From Pseudomonadota bacterium (GTDB lineage: Bacteria > Pseudomonadota > Alphaproteobacteria > Rhizobiales > Rhizobiaceae): 64,000 bases of DNA. How positions within the stretch are numbered: position 1 is the stretch's first letter; the number at the start of each line of letters is the position of its first letter. The position numbers were made by a program, and so were the translations under genes. The notes under the pieces are model-generated. The model saw only the letters and a list, made by a program, of their open reading frames with translations. It was not told the origin of the DNA and made no database searches. Location of the stretch: the NCBI GenBank assembly GCA_020161665.1, contig JAIUPA010000029.1:1-64000 (forward strand). Direction: 5' to 3'. Shown one piece after another: positions 35,365 through 44,853 of this stretch.

Positions 35365-36879
35365 ATGAGCCTCGATTATCTCTGGCACGGCTTTGCCGTC
35401 GCGCTCACCTGGCAGAACCTGTTGATCGGGTTCATCGGCTGCTTCATCGGCACGCTGGTTGGAGCGTTGCCCGCCATCGGCCCGATCAACGGCATCGCGC
35501 TTCTGATGCCGATTGCCTATACGATGGGCCTGCCCGCTGAAAGCACCATGATCCTGCTCGCCGCTGTCTATTGCGGCGCGGAATATGGCGGGCGTATTTC
35601 CTCGATCCTCCTCAACGTGCCGGGCGATGCGGGCGCAGTGATGACGGCCATGGATGGTTATCCCATGGCCAAGCAGGGCCGCGCCGGTGAAGCGCTGGCG
35701 CTGTCCGGCATCTCCTCTTTCGTCGGCGGCATCCTGGGTACGCTGGGGCTCGCGCTTTTCGCGCCCGTGCTGTCGGGGCTTGCCATCGGCTTCGGCCCGG
35801 CGGAATATTTCGTGCTGATGGTCTTTGCCTTTGCCACGCTTGGCTCCATGGTCGGCTCGCAGCCCGCCAAGACGCTGATCGGCTGCACGCTCGGCCTCAT
35901 GCTGGCAACGGTCGGTCTGGATGCCACGTCGGGCGCTTACCGCTTCACCTTTGCCGAGCCGGAATTGGGTGATGGCATTGAATTCGTCGTGCTCGTCATC
36001 GGCCTGTTCTCGGTGTCGGAAGCCATGATCATTCTGGAGAATCAGGGCCAGGGCATCACCGTCATCCGCGAACTGGGCCGTATGACGGCGCGCTGGAGCG
36101 ATATCGTGAAGACCTTTGGCGCGACCATTCGCGGCTCGCTCATCGGCTTCGTCGTTGGTGTTTTGCCGGGTACGGGTGCATCGGTCTCGTCGGCCGTTTC
36201 CTACACCACGGAAAAGCGCATTTCGGATACGGAAGGCACGTTCGGCAAGGGGGATGTGCGTGGCCTCGCCGCGCCGGAAGCTGCCAACAACGCCACCGCC
36301 GCCGGTGCCTTCGTGCCCATGCTGACGCTGGGTGTTCCGGGCTCCGGCACCACCGCCGTCATGCTCGGCGCGCTGATGCTCTACAACATCCAGCCCGGCC
36401 CGATGCTTCTGGCCGAACGTCCGGAAGTGGTCGGCGGTCTCATTGCCTCGCTCTTTGTCGGCAATGTCATCCTGCTCGCGCTCAACCTGCCGCTCGTCAA
36501 CATCTTCGCCCGTGTGCTGACCGTGCCAAACTGGATGCTGGTGCCCGGCATGCTGGTTCTGTCGGTGATCGGCGTCTATTCCACTCACGCCTCGGTGTTC
36601 TCGATCTTCCTTATGCTTGGCATCGGCTTTACCGGATGGCTGCTGAGAAAGGCAGGCTTCGACATGGCCCCGATCATCCTCGGCTTCGTGCTGGGGCGCG
36701 TCATGGAAGTGAACCTCAGGAACGCGCTGGCGATCAGCGGTGGCGATCCGTCGATCCTCTTTGAAAGCACCATTTCCATCGTCTTGTGGTGCATGGCGAT
36801 TGGCGTGGCCTTCCTGCCTTGGTTCCTCGCCCGCCGCTCGAAGAAGAAGATGGCGGCCCTGCTCGCCAAGGAGAACTGA
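35365..36879 (+). CDS. tctA: Tripartite tricarboxylate transporter large membrane subunit TctA
   Basis: 504 residues, about 11-12 helices. TctA motifs: [40 protein letters not shown] then [25 protein letters not shown] then [11 protein letters not shown], and [17 protein letters not shown]. It transports the tricarboxylate delivered by TctC with protons or sodium. The operon ends here with a strong terminator. Confidence 0.95.
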   Translation: MSLDYLWHGFAVALTWQNLLIGFIGCFIGTLVGALPAIGPINGIALLMPIAYTMGLPAESTMILLAAVYCGAEYGGRISSILLNVPGDAGAVMTAMDGYPMAKQGRAGEALALSGISSFVGGILGTLGLALFAPVLSGLAIGFGPAEYFVLMVFAFATLGSMVGSQPAKTLIGCTLGLMLATVGLDATSGAYRFTFAEPELGDGIEFVVLVIGLFSVSEAMIILENQGQGITVIRELGRMTARWSDIVKTFGATIRGSLIGFVVGVLPGTGASVSSAVSYTTEKRISDTEGTFGKGDVRGLAAPEAANNATAAGAFVPMLTLGVPGSGTTAVMLGALMLYNIQPGPMLLAERPEVVGGLIASLFVGNVILLALNLPLVNIFARVLTVPNWMLVPGMLVLSVIGVYSTHASVFSIFLMLGIGFTGWLLRKAGFDMAPIILGFVLGRVMEVNLRNALAISGGDPSILFESTISIVLWCMAIGVAFLPWFLARRSKKKMAALLAKEN

Positions 36880-36884
36880 CGGTC

Positions 36885-37244
36885 TCAACCGCAAAGAAAA
36901 AGCCGCTCCGGATCGCCGGGGCGGCTTTTTTGTTTTCTCGGTCGATCAGCTTTCTCTTCACGCATCGTTTCCGGCCATCGCTGGGCGCCGTGAAGAATTC
37001 TAAAAATCCGAACCGTTTGCTCGGTGGCGATATAAGTGGCGATGTAGGGCGTCACCGTTACAGGCAATTCCCGCGTGCCATCCACCCGTCCCGCGCGCCC
37101 GCTTTCCGGGAAATCGACAAGACGACGAACGGCAAAGTCTATGCGCTCGTCAGTGGCAATGGCGCCGGCCGGGTTTTCGGCTTCAATGTTGGTAAAGATC
37201 CCGTCCGGTTCCGAAAGCGCAAAGGTAGACCAGACAAGCCTCAT
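36885..37244 (-). CDS. ParE/RelE-family toxin with C-terminal tail running through a terminator
   Basis: 119 residues. LVWSTFALSEPDGIFTNIEA, DFPESGRAGRVDGTRELPV and RIFRILHGAQRWPETM are the ParE-type RelE fold. These toxins poison gyrase or cut mRNA. The fold ends near residue 100; the last 20 residues (KQKSRPGDPERLFLCG) are encoded by the hairpin that ends tctA. The stop codon lies beyond that hairpin, so the original stop may have been lost. It overlaps the antitoxin gene by 4 bases. Confidence 0.82.
   Translation of the reverse strand: MRLVWSTFALSEPDGIFTNIEAENPAGAIATDERIDFAVRRLVDFPESGRAGRVDGTRELPVTVTPYIATYIATEQTVRIFRILHGAQRWPETMREEKADRPRKQKSRPGDPERLFLCG
36897..36931. terminator. Bidirectional terminator after tctA
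   Basis: AAGCCGC (36900-36906) pairs with GCGGCTT (36921-36927), with a small nested CCGG/CCGG stem between. It is flanked by A5 on the left and T6 on the right, so it can stop transcripts from both strands. Confidence 0.85.
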
Positions 37245-37549
37245 GAAGGTTGGTCAACTTTGCTGCGCGCAGCTTCCCGCCGTTTGGTAAAATGCGCTCC
37301 AACCTCTTCGTCAGAGACATCGGGACGGCTGTCATCCAGCGCTTCCAGAACTTTCATTTTAAACCAAGCATCATGTGCCGGGCCGCTCGAAAGCAGCTCG
37401 ATCGGCAGGGCACCTTCATTCGCCGTGCGGGTCAGCAAAATACGAACAGCATCCGATACGGTCAGCCCCATACCTTCAAGCACAAGGGAAGCACGGTCGC
37501 GAACATCCTTATCGATGCGGGTCTGAACGAGAGCGTTAGCAGCCATCAA
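37241..37549 (-). CDS. RelB/DinJ-family antitoxin
   Basis: 102 residues. ALVQTRIDKDVRDRASLVLE followed by GMGLTVSDAVRILLTRTANE is the ribbon-helix-helix DNA-binding part of RelB/DinJ. The acidic C-terminal part, ALDDSRPDVSDEEVGAHF, wraps the toxin. It is the first gene of the pair and should repress its own promoter in complex with the toxin. Confidence 0.88.
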   Translation of the reverse strand: MMAANALVQTRIDKDVRDRASLVLEGMGLTVSDAVRILLTRTANEGALPIELLSSGPAHDAWFKMKVLEALDDSRPDVSDEEVGAHFTKRREAARSKVDQPS

Positions 37550-37621
37550 AATCTCCTTCGATCGACAAGGAATCGTAATTCATTTGAATAACAAAACCTA
37601 GATCGTTAGCCTATGAATATA

Positions 37622-37729
37622 CAGCGACGTGGCGACCGTTCCATGATGAAGAGCGATAAGCGCTGCCCGCATATGGAAGCAAGATAGCTCAATTGATGCG
37701 GTGTGAACGTGTTGGTTGGAGAAAAGCGC
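37622..37729 (-). pseudogene. Fragment of a short-chain dehydrogenase gene
   Basis: The minus strand encodes HVHTASIELS, then about ten diverged residues, then ALIALHHGTVATSL. The intact SDR encoded at 39216-39911 reads IVHTASIELS...VLAALHPGTVATSL. The 36-codon match is ungapped, and the flanks do not match. This is a relic of a paralogue, most likely left by a rearrangement that brought in the toxin-antitoxin and fic genes. Confidence 0.8.
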
Positions 37730-37842
37730 CCGGAAACATTGCTATAGATGGATCGGCAGTAAGACCGGCAAATTGATTGCACCAAATGGTGCCTATCATT
37801 ATGATAAAAAACATGAATTTATCAGCGTAAAGATCGGCAAAA

Positions 37843-39032
37843 ATGTCAGCTCTTGCGAGCATTGAACCACTTCTTCCCGAAAGTAATCGGGAGTTTGAAG
37901 ATCTCACGATCGAGCTGGCGTCAGCGGCCAGCCGCTTCGCTGCGCGCTTGCACTCCGTTATGCGGACTTCTGTTGGCGATTTGGTTTGCTCGATGAACTG
38001 CTACTATCCAAACCTCATAGAGGGACATAATACCCTCCCGGTTGATATCGATTGCGTTATGGTTGGTGATTTTTCCGATGATCCTGAAAAGCGCAACCTT
38101 CAACTTGAGGCGCGCGCTCATATCGAAGTTCAGCAACTCGTTGATCGAGGTGAGATGCCGTTTCCGGTGTTGTCGATCGACGGAATCTGCTGGATTCACG
38201 AGGCGTTTTGCCGACGACTGCCTGAGGATCTGTTGATTGTTCATCATCCCGACACGGGTGAGGAAATCCATATGGTTCCCGGCCAGCTTAGGACACGATA
38301 TGTAAAGATAGGTAGGCACATCGCGCCAGAGCCCGACATGATTGAACCGCTCCTTGGGCGGTTCGTTGAAGGATACGGCATGAAGATGCTTTCAAAGCTA
38401 CAGCGGATCATCAGTGTGGGTGCTTCTCACCATCGACTGGCATGGATCCATCCGTTTTTGATGGAAACGGACGTGTATCTCGGCTGTTTTCGCACGCCCT
38501 TCTGCGCGACCTCGGCATTGGCTCTGAACTGTGGTCTGTTTCTCGGGGGCTTGCCAGGAATGTGTCTGATTACAAACGTCTCTTGTCCCAAGCGGACCAG
38601 CCACGGCGCGGTGATCTAGATGGACGAGGCAATCTGACGCAAGCAGGCCTCACGGAGTTTACCTCTTTCTTCCTTTCGTGCTGTCTGGACCAAGTCACGT
38701 TCATGGGGCAACTCCTCAAACCTGAGGAGTTGCTGAACCGCATCGAGATCTGGTGCAACGAGGAGGTCCAGATGCAGCGGCTTCCCAAGGGAAGCTGGCC
38801 GCTTCTTCGTGAAGCCGTCATCAGCGGTGAGTACTCGCGATCGCAAATCCAAGGACTGACGGGCTACCAAGAGCGGCAGGCGCGGACTGTTCTGTCGAGT
38901 TTGTTCAATGTAGGTGTCCTGAAATCTGATAGCTCCAAGGGCAAAGTTCGCCTAGGCTTCCCTGCCGATAAAATCGAGCGTTGGCTTCCACGCCTCTACC
39001 CCGCAGTCCACTCATCAATTGAGTGTATGTAA
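37843..39032 (+). pseudogene. fic: Fic-domain protein gene, frameshifted in the active-site motif
   Basis: Frame 1 (from 37843) has a Fic N-terminal region with YYPNLIEGHNT and ends its homology at HHRLAWIHPF. Frame 2 (to 39032) continues FDGNGRVSRLFSHALLRDLG, with a winged-helix-like C-terminus (YSRSQIQGLTGYQERQARTV). The Fic motif HPFxDGNGR is thus split at a run of five T (38455-38459); six would restore it. Fic enzymes AMPylate proteins. As written the gene is inactive. Confidence 0.85.
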
Positions 39033-39215
39033 TCGGTTGATTTTGTAGATTGCTGTAATTTGCAGGAAAGCTCTTGCGTCTCGGTTTTCGGTTTGTAGCC
39101 CTTCTGGTTTGGTTTGATGGCTATCCTAGATATTTCCTGCGTCGCTGAGATCTGCGTCTGCGCGCATCAAATTCGTCGGCAACCGCTCGTTTGCTGCCAT
39201 GTCTTGGCAACAGCG

Positions 39216-39911
39216 CTACCAGACAATCAGGCTGCCATCATAGGCGTGGAACCCTCCGGTTTGCGAGGGGTCGAGATTGTCGAGAACGGCAAGCAGCAGG
39301 CTCGCGCTTTCGTCCGGTGCCATGGCTGTGTGGCCAGCCGCATAAGCAGCGGTCAGGGAGGTGGCGACGGTGCCCGGATGAAGCGCTGCCAGCACCGCCT
39401 GTGGATGGGTGCGGGAAAGCTCGATGGATGCCGTATGAACGATCTGGTTGAGAGCCGCCTTGGCGGCGCGGTAGGAGATCCAGCCGCCCAGACGGTTGTC
39501 ACCAATCGAGCCGACGCGGGCTGAGAGAAAGCCCATCAAGGCCCGTTCCTTGCGGGCGAGTTTTGGCGCAAAATGCTTGAGTACCAGCGCCGGGCCAACC
39601 GCATTCAGGGCAAACTGTTTCAACATCGCATCCGGGCTGATCTGGCGCAGCGACTTTTCCGGGCCGATGCCTTCGATGGTCAGCGCGCCGGTGGCGCAGA
39701 AAATCAGGTGAAAATCGCCGGAAAGCGTCGCGGCAGCCTCGGCAACCGCCCTCTCGTCGGTCATGTCGAGGCCCGTGCCACTGCGCGACAGGCCGACCGC
39801 TTCGCCGCAATCGCCATCAGCTTCAAGCGCGCGCAAAATGGCCGAGCCAATGCCGCCACTGGCCCCAAGAACAATCGCGCGATAGCTCTTCGGCAAGGAT
39901 GTCATGGCCAT
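39216..39911 (-). CDS. Short-chain dehydrogenase/reductase
   Basis: 231 residues. IVLGASGGIGSAILRALEAD is the NAD(P)-binding loop, LIFCATGAL the NxAG-type motif (degenerate), SARVGSIGDNRLGGWISYRA then AKAALNQ the catalytic Ser-Tyr-Lys. It follows the photolyase gene by 15 bases on the same strand. SDR, photolyase-related and DUF3833 genes often form one light- or oxidant-inducible cluster. Its substrate is unknown. A fragment of a paralogue is 1.5 kb away. Confidence 0.88.
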   Translation of the reverse strand: MAMTSLPKSYRAIVLGASGGIGSAILRALEADGDCGEAVGLSRSGTGLDMTDERAVAEAAATLSGDFHLIFCATGALTIEGIGPEKSLRQISPDAMLKQFALNAVGPALVLKHFAPKLARKERALMGFLSARVGSIGDNRLGGWISYRAAKAALNQIVHTASIELSRTHPQAVLAALHPGTVATSLTAAYAAGHTAMAPDESASLLLAVLDNLDPSQTGGFHAYDGSLIVW

Positions 39912-39926
39912 GATTGTTCCTCCTGA

Positions 39927-41474
39927 TCAAACCGGTTCACCGGCATCGAGTTTTTGCAGGAATTGCGCGGCGGACTGGCGGTAGGTCTGACGCTGCGCCT
40001 CCTCCATTCGCCGCCATGTCGCATAGGGTTGCGCAAGTCTGTGATTGCGCGAAAGCCTGGCCTGATGGCGGTCGAGAAAATCCCAATAAAGCGCGTTGAA
40101 GGGGCAGGCCCCCTCGCCGGTCTTGCGCTTCACATCGTAATGGCAGCCGTGGCAATAATCGGACATACGGTCGATATAGGCACCGCTTGCCGCATAGGGT
40201 TTTGTGGCGAGAACGCCGCCATCGGCAAATTGGCTCATGCCGATGACGTTGGGCAGTTCCACCCATTCAAAGGCATCGGCATAGACCTCGAGATACCATT
40301 CATGCACCGCATGGGGATCAAGGCCCGCCAGCAGGGCAAAATTGCCGGTGATCATCAGCCGTTGAATGTGATGGGCATAGGCATTTTCGATGGTTTCGCC
40401 GATCACCGTGGCAAGGCAGGCCATGCGGGTTTCGCCCGTCCAGAAAAACGCGGGCAGCGGACGCTTGGCCTCCAGAAAATTCCGTGTCTCGTATCCCGGC
40501 ATCAAAAGCCAGTAGATGCCGCGCACATATTCGCGCCAGCCGATGATCTGGCGGATAAACCCTTCGACGGCATTGAGCGGCGCGCGCCCTTCAAAGTAAG
40601 CGCGTTCCGCCGCGCGGCAGAGCGCCAGAGGATCGAGAAGGCCGATATTGATATAGAAGGACAAAAGTGAATGGTTGAGGAAGGGATCATCCTTCAGCAT
40701 GGCGTCCTGCGTCTCGCCAAAGCCCGGCAGAAAGTCCGCGATGAAGGTGTCGGCAGCACGCTCGGCATCCGCCCGCGTCACGCCCCATGAAAAGCCGGAC
40801 GCATGGCCCATGTGGCCGGCAAAACGCTGATCGACAAGCGTCATGACCTCTAGTGTGATCGCGTCGGGCGCAAAGCGCGGATGGGCCGGGCGGAAGAGGT
40901 CGGGCTTGGCGGCCTTGCGGTTCTCGGCGTCGAAATTCCAGCGCCCACCCACCGGCTGGTCGCCCTCCATCAAAAGCCCGGTTTTGCGGCGCATCTGGCG
41001 ATAGAAAAACTCCATCGTCAGGTCGCGCCGCCCCTCGGCCCATTGGCGAAACTCGGTGTGAGAGGCCAGAAAACGTGTGTCCGTGCTGATCTCGACCGGC
41101 AGCGCGGTCTGTTCGGCCCAGCCGCGCATCGCCTCCAATACCCGCCACTCACCGGCCTCGGTGACGATGATCCGCTCCGGCTGGTGCCGGTCGACGGCGC
41201 GCAGCAACTCGCCGGTGAAGGAGCCGTTATTGTCCGGTGTATCGAGGCGGATGTAATCCACACGATAGCCTAACCCGCGCAACTCGTCGGCAAAGTGGCG
41301 CATGGCTGAGAGAATGAGCACCAGCTTCTTCCTGTGGTGGCGCACATAGGTCGTCTCTTCCGCCACCTCGACCATGAGGATGATGTCGCGGGCCGGGTTG
41401 GCACCCTCAAGGCTGGAGATGGCGGGGCTCAACTGGTCGCCCAGAATGAAGATCAGGTTGCGGCAGGCGGGCAT
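39927..41474 (-). CDS. Iron-sulfur bacterial cryptochrome/photolyase (PhrB/CryB type)
   Basis: 515 residues. NLIFILGDQLSPAISSLEGA opens the photolyase-related domain, and HHRKKLVLILSAMRHFADEL follows. The C-terminal part has RMACLATVIGETIENAYAHH and SDYCHGCHYDVKRKTGEGAC followed by PF, the four Cys that bind [4Fe-4S] in Agrobacterium PhrB. It binds FAD and probably a ribolumazine and repairs (6-4) photoproducts or senses light. Start ATG 41474 is preceded by AAGGAA; the frame to 41555 adds 27 residues without homology and overlaps DUF3833. Confidence 0.92.
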   Translation of the reverse strand: MPACRNLIFILGDQLSPAISSLEGANPARDIILMVEVAEETTYVRHHRKKLVLILSAMRHFADELRGLGYRVDYIRLDTPDNNGSFTGELLRAVDRHQPERIIVTEAGEWRVLEAMRGWAEQTALPVEISTDTRFLASHTEFRQWAEGRRDLTMEFFYRQMRRKTGLLMEGDQPVGGRWNFDAENRKAAKPDLFRPAHPRFAPDAITLEVMTLVDQRFAGHMGHASGFSWGVTRADAERAADTFIADFLPGFGETQDAMLKDDPFLNHSLLSFYINIGLLDPLALCRAAERAYFEGRAPLNAVEGFIRQIIGWREYVRGIYWLLMPGYETRNFLEAKRPLPAFFWTGETRMACLATVIGETIENAYAHHIQRLMITGNFALLAGLDPHAVHEWYLEVYADAFEWVELPNVIGMSQFADGGVLATKPYAASGAYIDRMSDYCHGCHYDVKRKTGEGACPFNALYWDFLDRHQARLSRNHRLAQPYATWRRMEEAQRQTYRQSAAQFLQKLDAGEPV

Positions 41475-41503
41475 TTCCTTGAAACCTTGTGGATCGATCC
41501 TCG

Positions 41504-42013
41504 TCACTTTGGACGAGTGAAAGAGACGCGGGTCAAGGCGACAGGAAAGCCCCATTTGGTGACGATGGCGGTGTTTTCGAGCCGCCCGCCCTCTTTGAGT
41601 TCCATACGGTCGTGGAAGCGCACCCGCATCGGCTTCGTCTTGCCCGGCAGATCCACGAGATAGGTGAAGGTCGCGACCGCGCCATCAATGCGCACGGTCG
41701 TTTCACCCACCACATCCTCGCGGGTGCCGCGATAGGTGGTCGGCGATGTTTTCACGAAGCGCCAGGTTTTGCGGTCGCGTTCACCATCGGCATAATGGAA
41801 GTCTTCGACAAGTGTGAGCACCTTGCCGTCGAAGCGCCCGTGTAGATCGACCTTGAAGCTGCGTTTCAGCCCGTTGATGGCGCTGAAAGAGCCGGTCGCC
41901 TTGGTCTCTCCGGCAAAATAATCTTCAAGCTTCAGCGGTTCGGCGAGCGTCGGGCGCATCAGCCCGAACGTCATTACGGAAAAAACCGCCAGTCCCATCC
42001 ATACGCTTTGCAT
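41504..42013 (-). CDS. DUF3833 family protein
   Basis: 169 residues. A signal peptide or anchor (residues 1-24, ending RPTLA) is followed by LKLEDYFAGETKATGSF and FKVDLHGRFDGKVLTLVEDF, the DUF3833 signature. The fold is lipocalin-like, probably periplasmic. Function is unknown, but the gene repeatedly sits with photolyase-related and SDR genes, as here, with 29 bases to the photolyase start. Confidence 0.85.
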   Translation of the reverse strand: MQSVWMGLAVFSVMTFGLMRPTLAEPLKLEDYFAGETKATGSFSAINGLKRSFKVDLHGRFDGKVLTLVEDFHYADGERDRKTWRFVKTSPTTYRGTREDVVGETTVRIDGAVATFTYLVDLPGKTKPMRVRFHDRMELKEGGRLENTAIVTKWGFPVALTRVSFTRPK

Positions 42014-42067
42014 GTCTTTCTCCCGCGAGGTTGATGAAAAACATTACGCGGCGGGGCGTGCTGTGGA

Positions 42068-43738
42068 TCAACGCCGACCGATGCGGGCAAGCAGAATGAC
42101 CGGCAACAGCCCGGCCAGCACGATGGCGAGTGCCGCAACGGCGGCCTCCTCATAGGTGCCACGGGCGGCTTCGGCATAAAGATGGGTGGCGAGCGTTTCG
42201 ACGTTGAGCGGGCGAAGAAGCAGCGTGGCGGGCAGTTCCTTCATGCAATCCACGAAGACGAGCAGTCCTGCCGCCGCAAGTGCCGGGCGCGACAACGGCA
42301 GGCAGATCGCAAAGAAGGTGCCGTTGACGTTGCGGCCTAAACTGCGGGCCGCCTGATCGAGCGAGGTGGGAATGCGGGCAAAGCCCGTTTCGGCCGAGCC
42401 TGCGGCAATCGCCATGAAGCGCACCGCATAGGCGAAGATAAGCGCTGCTCCCGAACCGATCAAAAGCAGGCCGGTGGAAACGCCGAACAACGCCTGCGCC
42501 TGCCGGTCAATCATTCCGTCGAGCGTGGCCAGCGGAATGAGGACGCCAAGCGCCACCACCGTTCCCGGCATGGCATAGCCAAGGGTTGAAAGCCGCATGA
42601 GAAGCTGCGTCAGCGAACCCGGCAAGGCGCGCGCCATATAGGCGACCGTCGTGCCGAGAACGAGAACGACGAGCGTGGCGGCGCTAGCAAGGCCAAGCGT
42701 ATTGCCGAGTTCGCCAATGAGGCGGGTCGAAAGGCCATTGGTCTCGATGCGTTTCATCGCTTCAACCGCGAGATAGATCGCCGGGGCTGCAAAGCCGATG
42801 AGAACCGGCACAAGACCGAAGCCGAGGGCGGCAATGCCGGCCCCGCGCGAAAGCGGCAAAGGCGCAAAGCGGCGTGCTTGCTTTGCAGCGGAAAAGTAAC
42901 GCTGGCGGCGGCGGGCCAGCCGCTCGATGGCAACGACGGCGACGACGATCATAAGCATGGCGAGTGCGATCTGCGCCGCACCGGCCAGATCAGAGCGCGT
43001 GACCCAGGTCGTGTAGACGGAAATGGTCAGCGTGCGCACGCCGAGGAATTCCGAAGCGCCGATGTCGTTCAGGCTTTCCATCAGCGCGAGGCTGACGCCG
43101 ACAGCAATCGCCGGGCGGGCAAGCGGCAGGGCAATGCGAAAGAAGATGCCGCTGCGGCTGACGCCGAGCATCCGCGCGGCCTCCACCAGATTGGCGGCCT
43201 GCGTCATGAACATGGCGCGGGTGGTGATGTAGACGTAAGGGTAGAGCACAAAGCCGAGAAGCAAGATGCAGCCCGCCATCGAGCGGATATCCGGCAGGCG
43301 GAACTGGCGTGGGCTGTCATACCCAAGGATCGCGCGGATCAGGCCCTGAACTGGTCCGAGTGGATGCAGAAGGTCGAGATAGGCATAGGCGATGATGTAA
43401 GTAGGCACGGCAAGCGGCAAGAGCAGCGCCCATTCCAGCACACGACGGCCCGGAAACTCGTATGCCGTCACCAGCCAGGCGGACCCGGTTCCCACCACCA
43501 TGACGACAAGGCCGACGCCACAAAGCAGGATCAGCGTTTCGATCAGCGCCTGCGGCAAGACATAAGCCGCCAGATGCTGCCAGAGGGCCATCGAGCCGCC
43601 CAGCGCCTCAAACCCGAGGGCGGCCACCGGCACCATGACGGCGAGCGCGACAAGCAGGCCCATAACGAACCAAAGCCGCCCCGAGGAGATCGAGGCGGCG
43701 GAGGATGGTTTCAACCTGTTGATCAGGGTTGTCGTCAT
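42068..43738 (-). CDS. fbpB: Ferric-iron ABC transporter permease (FbpB-type)
   Basis: 556 residues, about 12 helices arranged as two homologous halves. Each half has an EAA-type loop: EAARMLGVSRSGIFFRIALP then LARPAI, and DQAARSLGRNVNGTFFAICL then PLSRPAL. These contact the ATPase. It is 14 bases downstream of fbpA and last in fbpC-fbpA-fbpB. Confidence 0.92.
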   Translation of the reverse strand: MTTTLINRLKPSSAASISSGRLWFVMGLLVALAVMVPVAALGFEALGGSMALWQHLAAYVLPQALIETLILLCGVGLVVMVVGTGSAWLVTAYEFPGRRVLEWALLLPLAVPTYIIAYAYLDLLHPLGPVQGLIRAILGYDSPRQFRLPDIRSMAGCILLLGFVLYPYVYITTRAMFMTQAANLVEAARMLGVSRSGIFFRIALPLARPAIAVGVSLALMESLNDIGASEFLGVRTLTISVYTTWVTRSDLAGAAQIALAMLMIVVAVVAIERLARRRQRYFSAAKQARRFAPLPLSRGAGIAALGFGLVPVLIGFAAPAIYLAVEAMKRIETNGLSTRLIGELGNTLGLASAATLVVLVLGTTVAYMARALPGSLTQLLMRLSTLGYAMPGTVVALGVLIPLATLDGMIDRQAQALFGVSTGLLLIGSGAALIFAYAVRFMAIAAGSAETGFARIPTSLDQAARSLGRNVNGTFFAICLPLSRPALAAAGLLVFVDCMKELPATLLLRPLNVETLATHLYAEAARGTYEEAAVAALAIVLAGLLPVILLARIGRR

Positions 43739-43752
43739 GAGCCTTAAAAAGG

Positions 43753-44775
43753 TTAGTTGTCGAAGCCGACCTTTTCAGCCAGTTCGCTGGCCTGCTTGCG
43801 GTACTTGACGATCTCGGTCAAGGGCACGCGGTCAATCTTCAGTTCACCGAACGAGGCAATGATCGGGTCGATCGGCGCGCCGGCCTTCACCGGATATTCG
43901 AAGTTGGCTTCGGCGTAGATCTTCTGGGCTTCGTCGGAGACGAGATATTCGAGAAGCTTGACCGCCTCGTCCTTGTTCTTGGCGTTCTTGGCAATGGCTG
44001 CGCCGGAGATGTTCACCTGCGTGCCGCCATCGGTAAAGGTCGGCAGGATGACCTTGATGGCATCGCCCCACTTCACCTGTTCCTCACCGCCCTTGCCGGA
44101 GCGCATCAGGCCGACATAGTAGGAGTTGGCGATCCCGATATCGCAAATGCCGCCGAGAATATCCTTGGCCACGTCGCGGTCGCCGCCACCTGCCTTGCGG
44201 GCGAGATTGTCCTTCACGCCCTTCAGCCAGCTTTCGGCCTTTTCAGCGCCGTGATGGGCGATGTAATCGGCAAAAAGCGCGGTGTTATAGGGGTGCTGGC
44301 CGGAGCGAATGCACACCTTGCCCTTCCACTTCGGGTCGGAAAGGTCTTCATAGTTGAAGGCCGTCAGGTCGATGTCCTTGGCGGCGTAAAGAACGCGGGC
44401 GCGGGACGACAGGGCAAACCAGTTGCCGTTGGCATCGCGCAGTTCAGCAGGGATAGCCGCTTCCAGCGTGGCCGACTTGATCGGCTGCGTCACGCCCTTG
44501 TCAACGAGATCGAGCAGGTTGCCCGCATCAACGGCCATCAGAATGTCGGCGGGCGAGCTTTCGCCTTCCGAGGCCACGCGCTCGGCCAGACCATCCTTCA
44601 TGAACACCGTGTTGACCTTGATGCCCGTCTTGGCGGTGTAGGCATCCAGAAGCGGCTGAACGAGACCGGCTTCGCGCGTGGTGTAGATGTTCACCTCAGC
44701 GGCAAATGCCGGAGCCGCGACCGACAGGGAAGCCGTTGCCAGGGCAAGGCGCGAGAAGGAAAGGGTAACGCTCAA
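43753..44775 (-). CDS. fbpA: Ferric-iron ABC transporter binding protein (FbpA/FutA-type)
   Basis: 340 residues. TTG at 44775 is preceded by GGAGG at 8 bases. The signal peptide ends APAFA-AEVNIYTTRE. LADYIAHH, GICDIGIANSYYVGLM (iron-ligand Tyr pair in SYY), NISGAAIAKNAKN and EYLVSDEAQKIYAEANFEYP are typical of FutA/FbpA proteins that bind Fe3+ in the periplasm. It has its own upstream region with a perfect TGA-N9-TCA box. Confidence 0.93.
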   Translation of the reverse strand: MSVTLSFSRLALATASLSVAAPAFAAEVNIYTTREAGLVQPLLDAYTAKTGIKVNTVFMKDGLAERVASEGESSPADILMAVDAGNLLDLVDKGVTQPIKSATLEAAIPAELRDANGNWFALSSRARVLYAAKDIDLTAFNYEDLSDPKWKGKVCIRSGQHPYNTALFADYIAHHGAEKAESWLKGVKDNLARKAGGGDRDVAKDILGGICDIGIANSYYVGLMRSGKGGEEQVKWGDAIKVILPTFTDGGTQVNISGAAIAKNAKNKDEAVKLLEYLVSDEAQKIYAEANFEYPVKAGAPIDPIIASFGELKIDRVPLTEIVKYRKQASELAEKVGFDN

Positions 44776-44816
44776 GATCAAGACCTCCAAAATGTGATGA
44801 GGTCTTCAATCATACA

Positions 44817-44831
44817 TGAGAAAAATAATCA
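44817..44831 (-). promoter_or_regulatory. IRO-box-like site (TGA-N9-TCA) upstream of fbpA
   Basis: TGAGAAAAATAATCA is an exact match to TGA-N9-TCA, the iron-responsive operator described for RirA in rhizobia. It is about 42 bases upstream of the fbpA start in an AT-rich stretch, where it could cover the promoter. One perfect match with six fixed bases has a modest chance of arising at random. Confidence 0.5.
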
Positions 44832-44853
44832 ACATAACATTCGCGTGAGGAGA

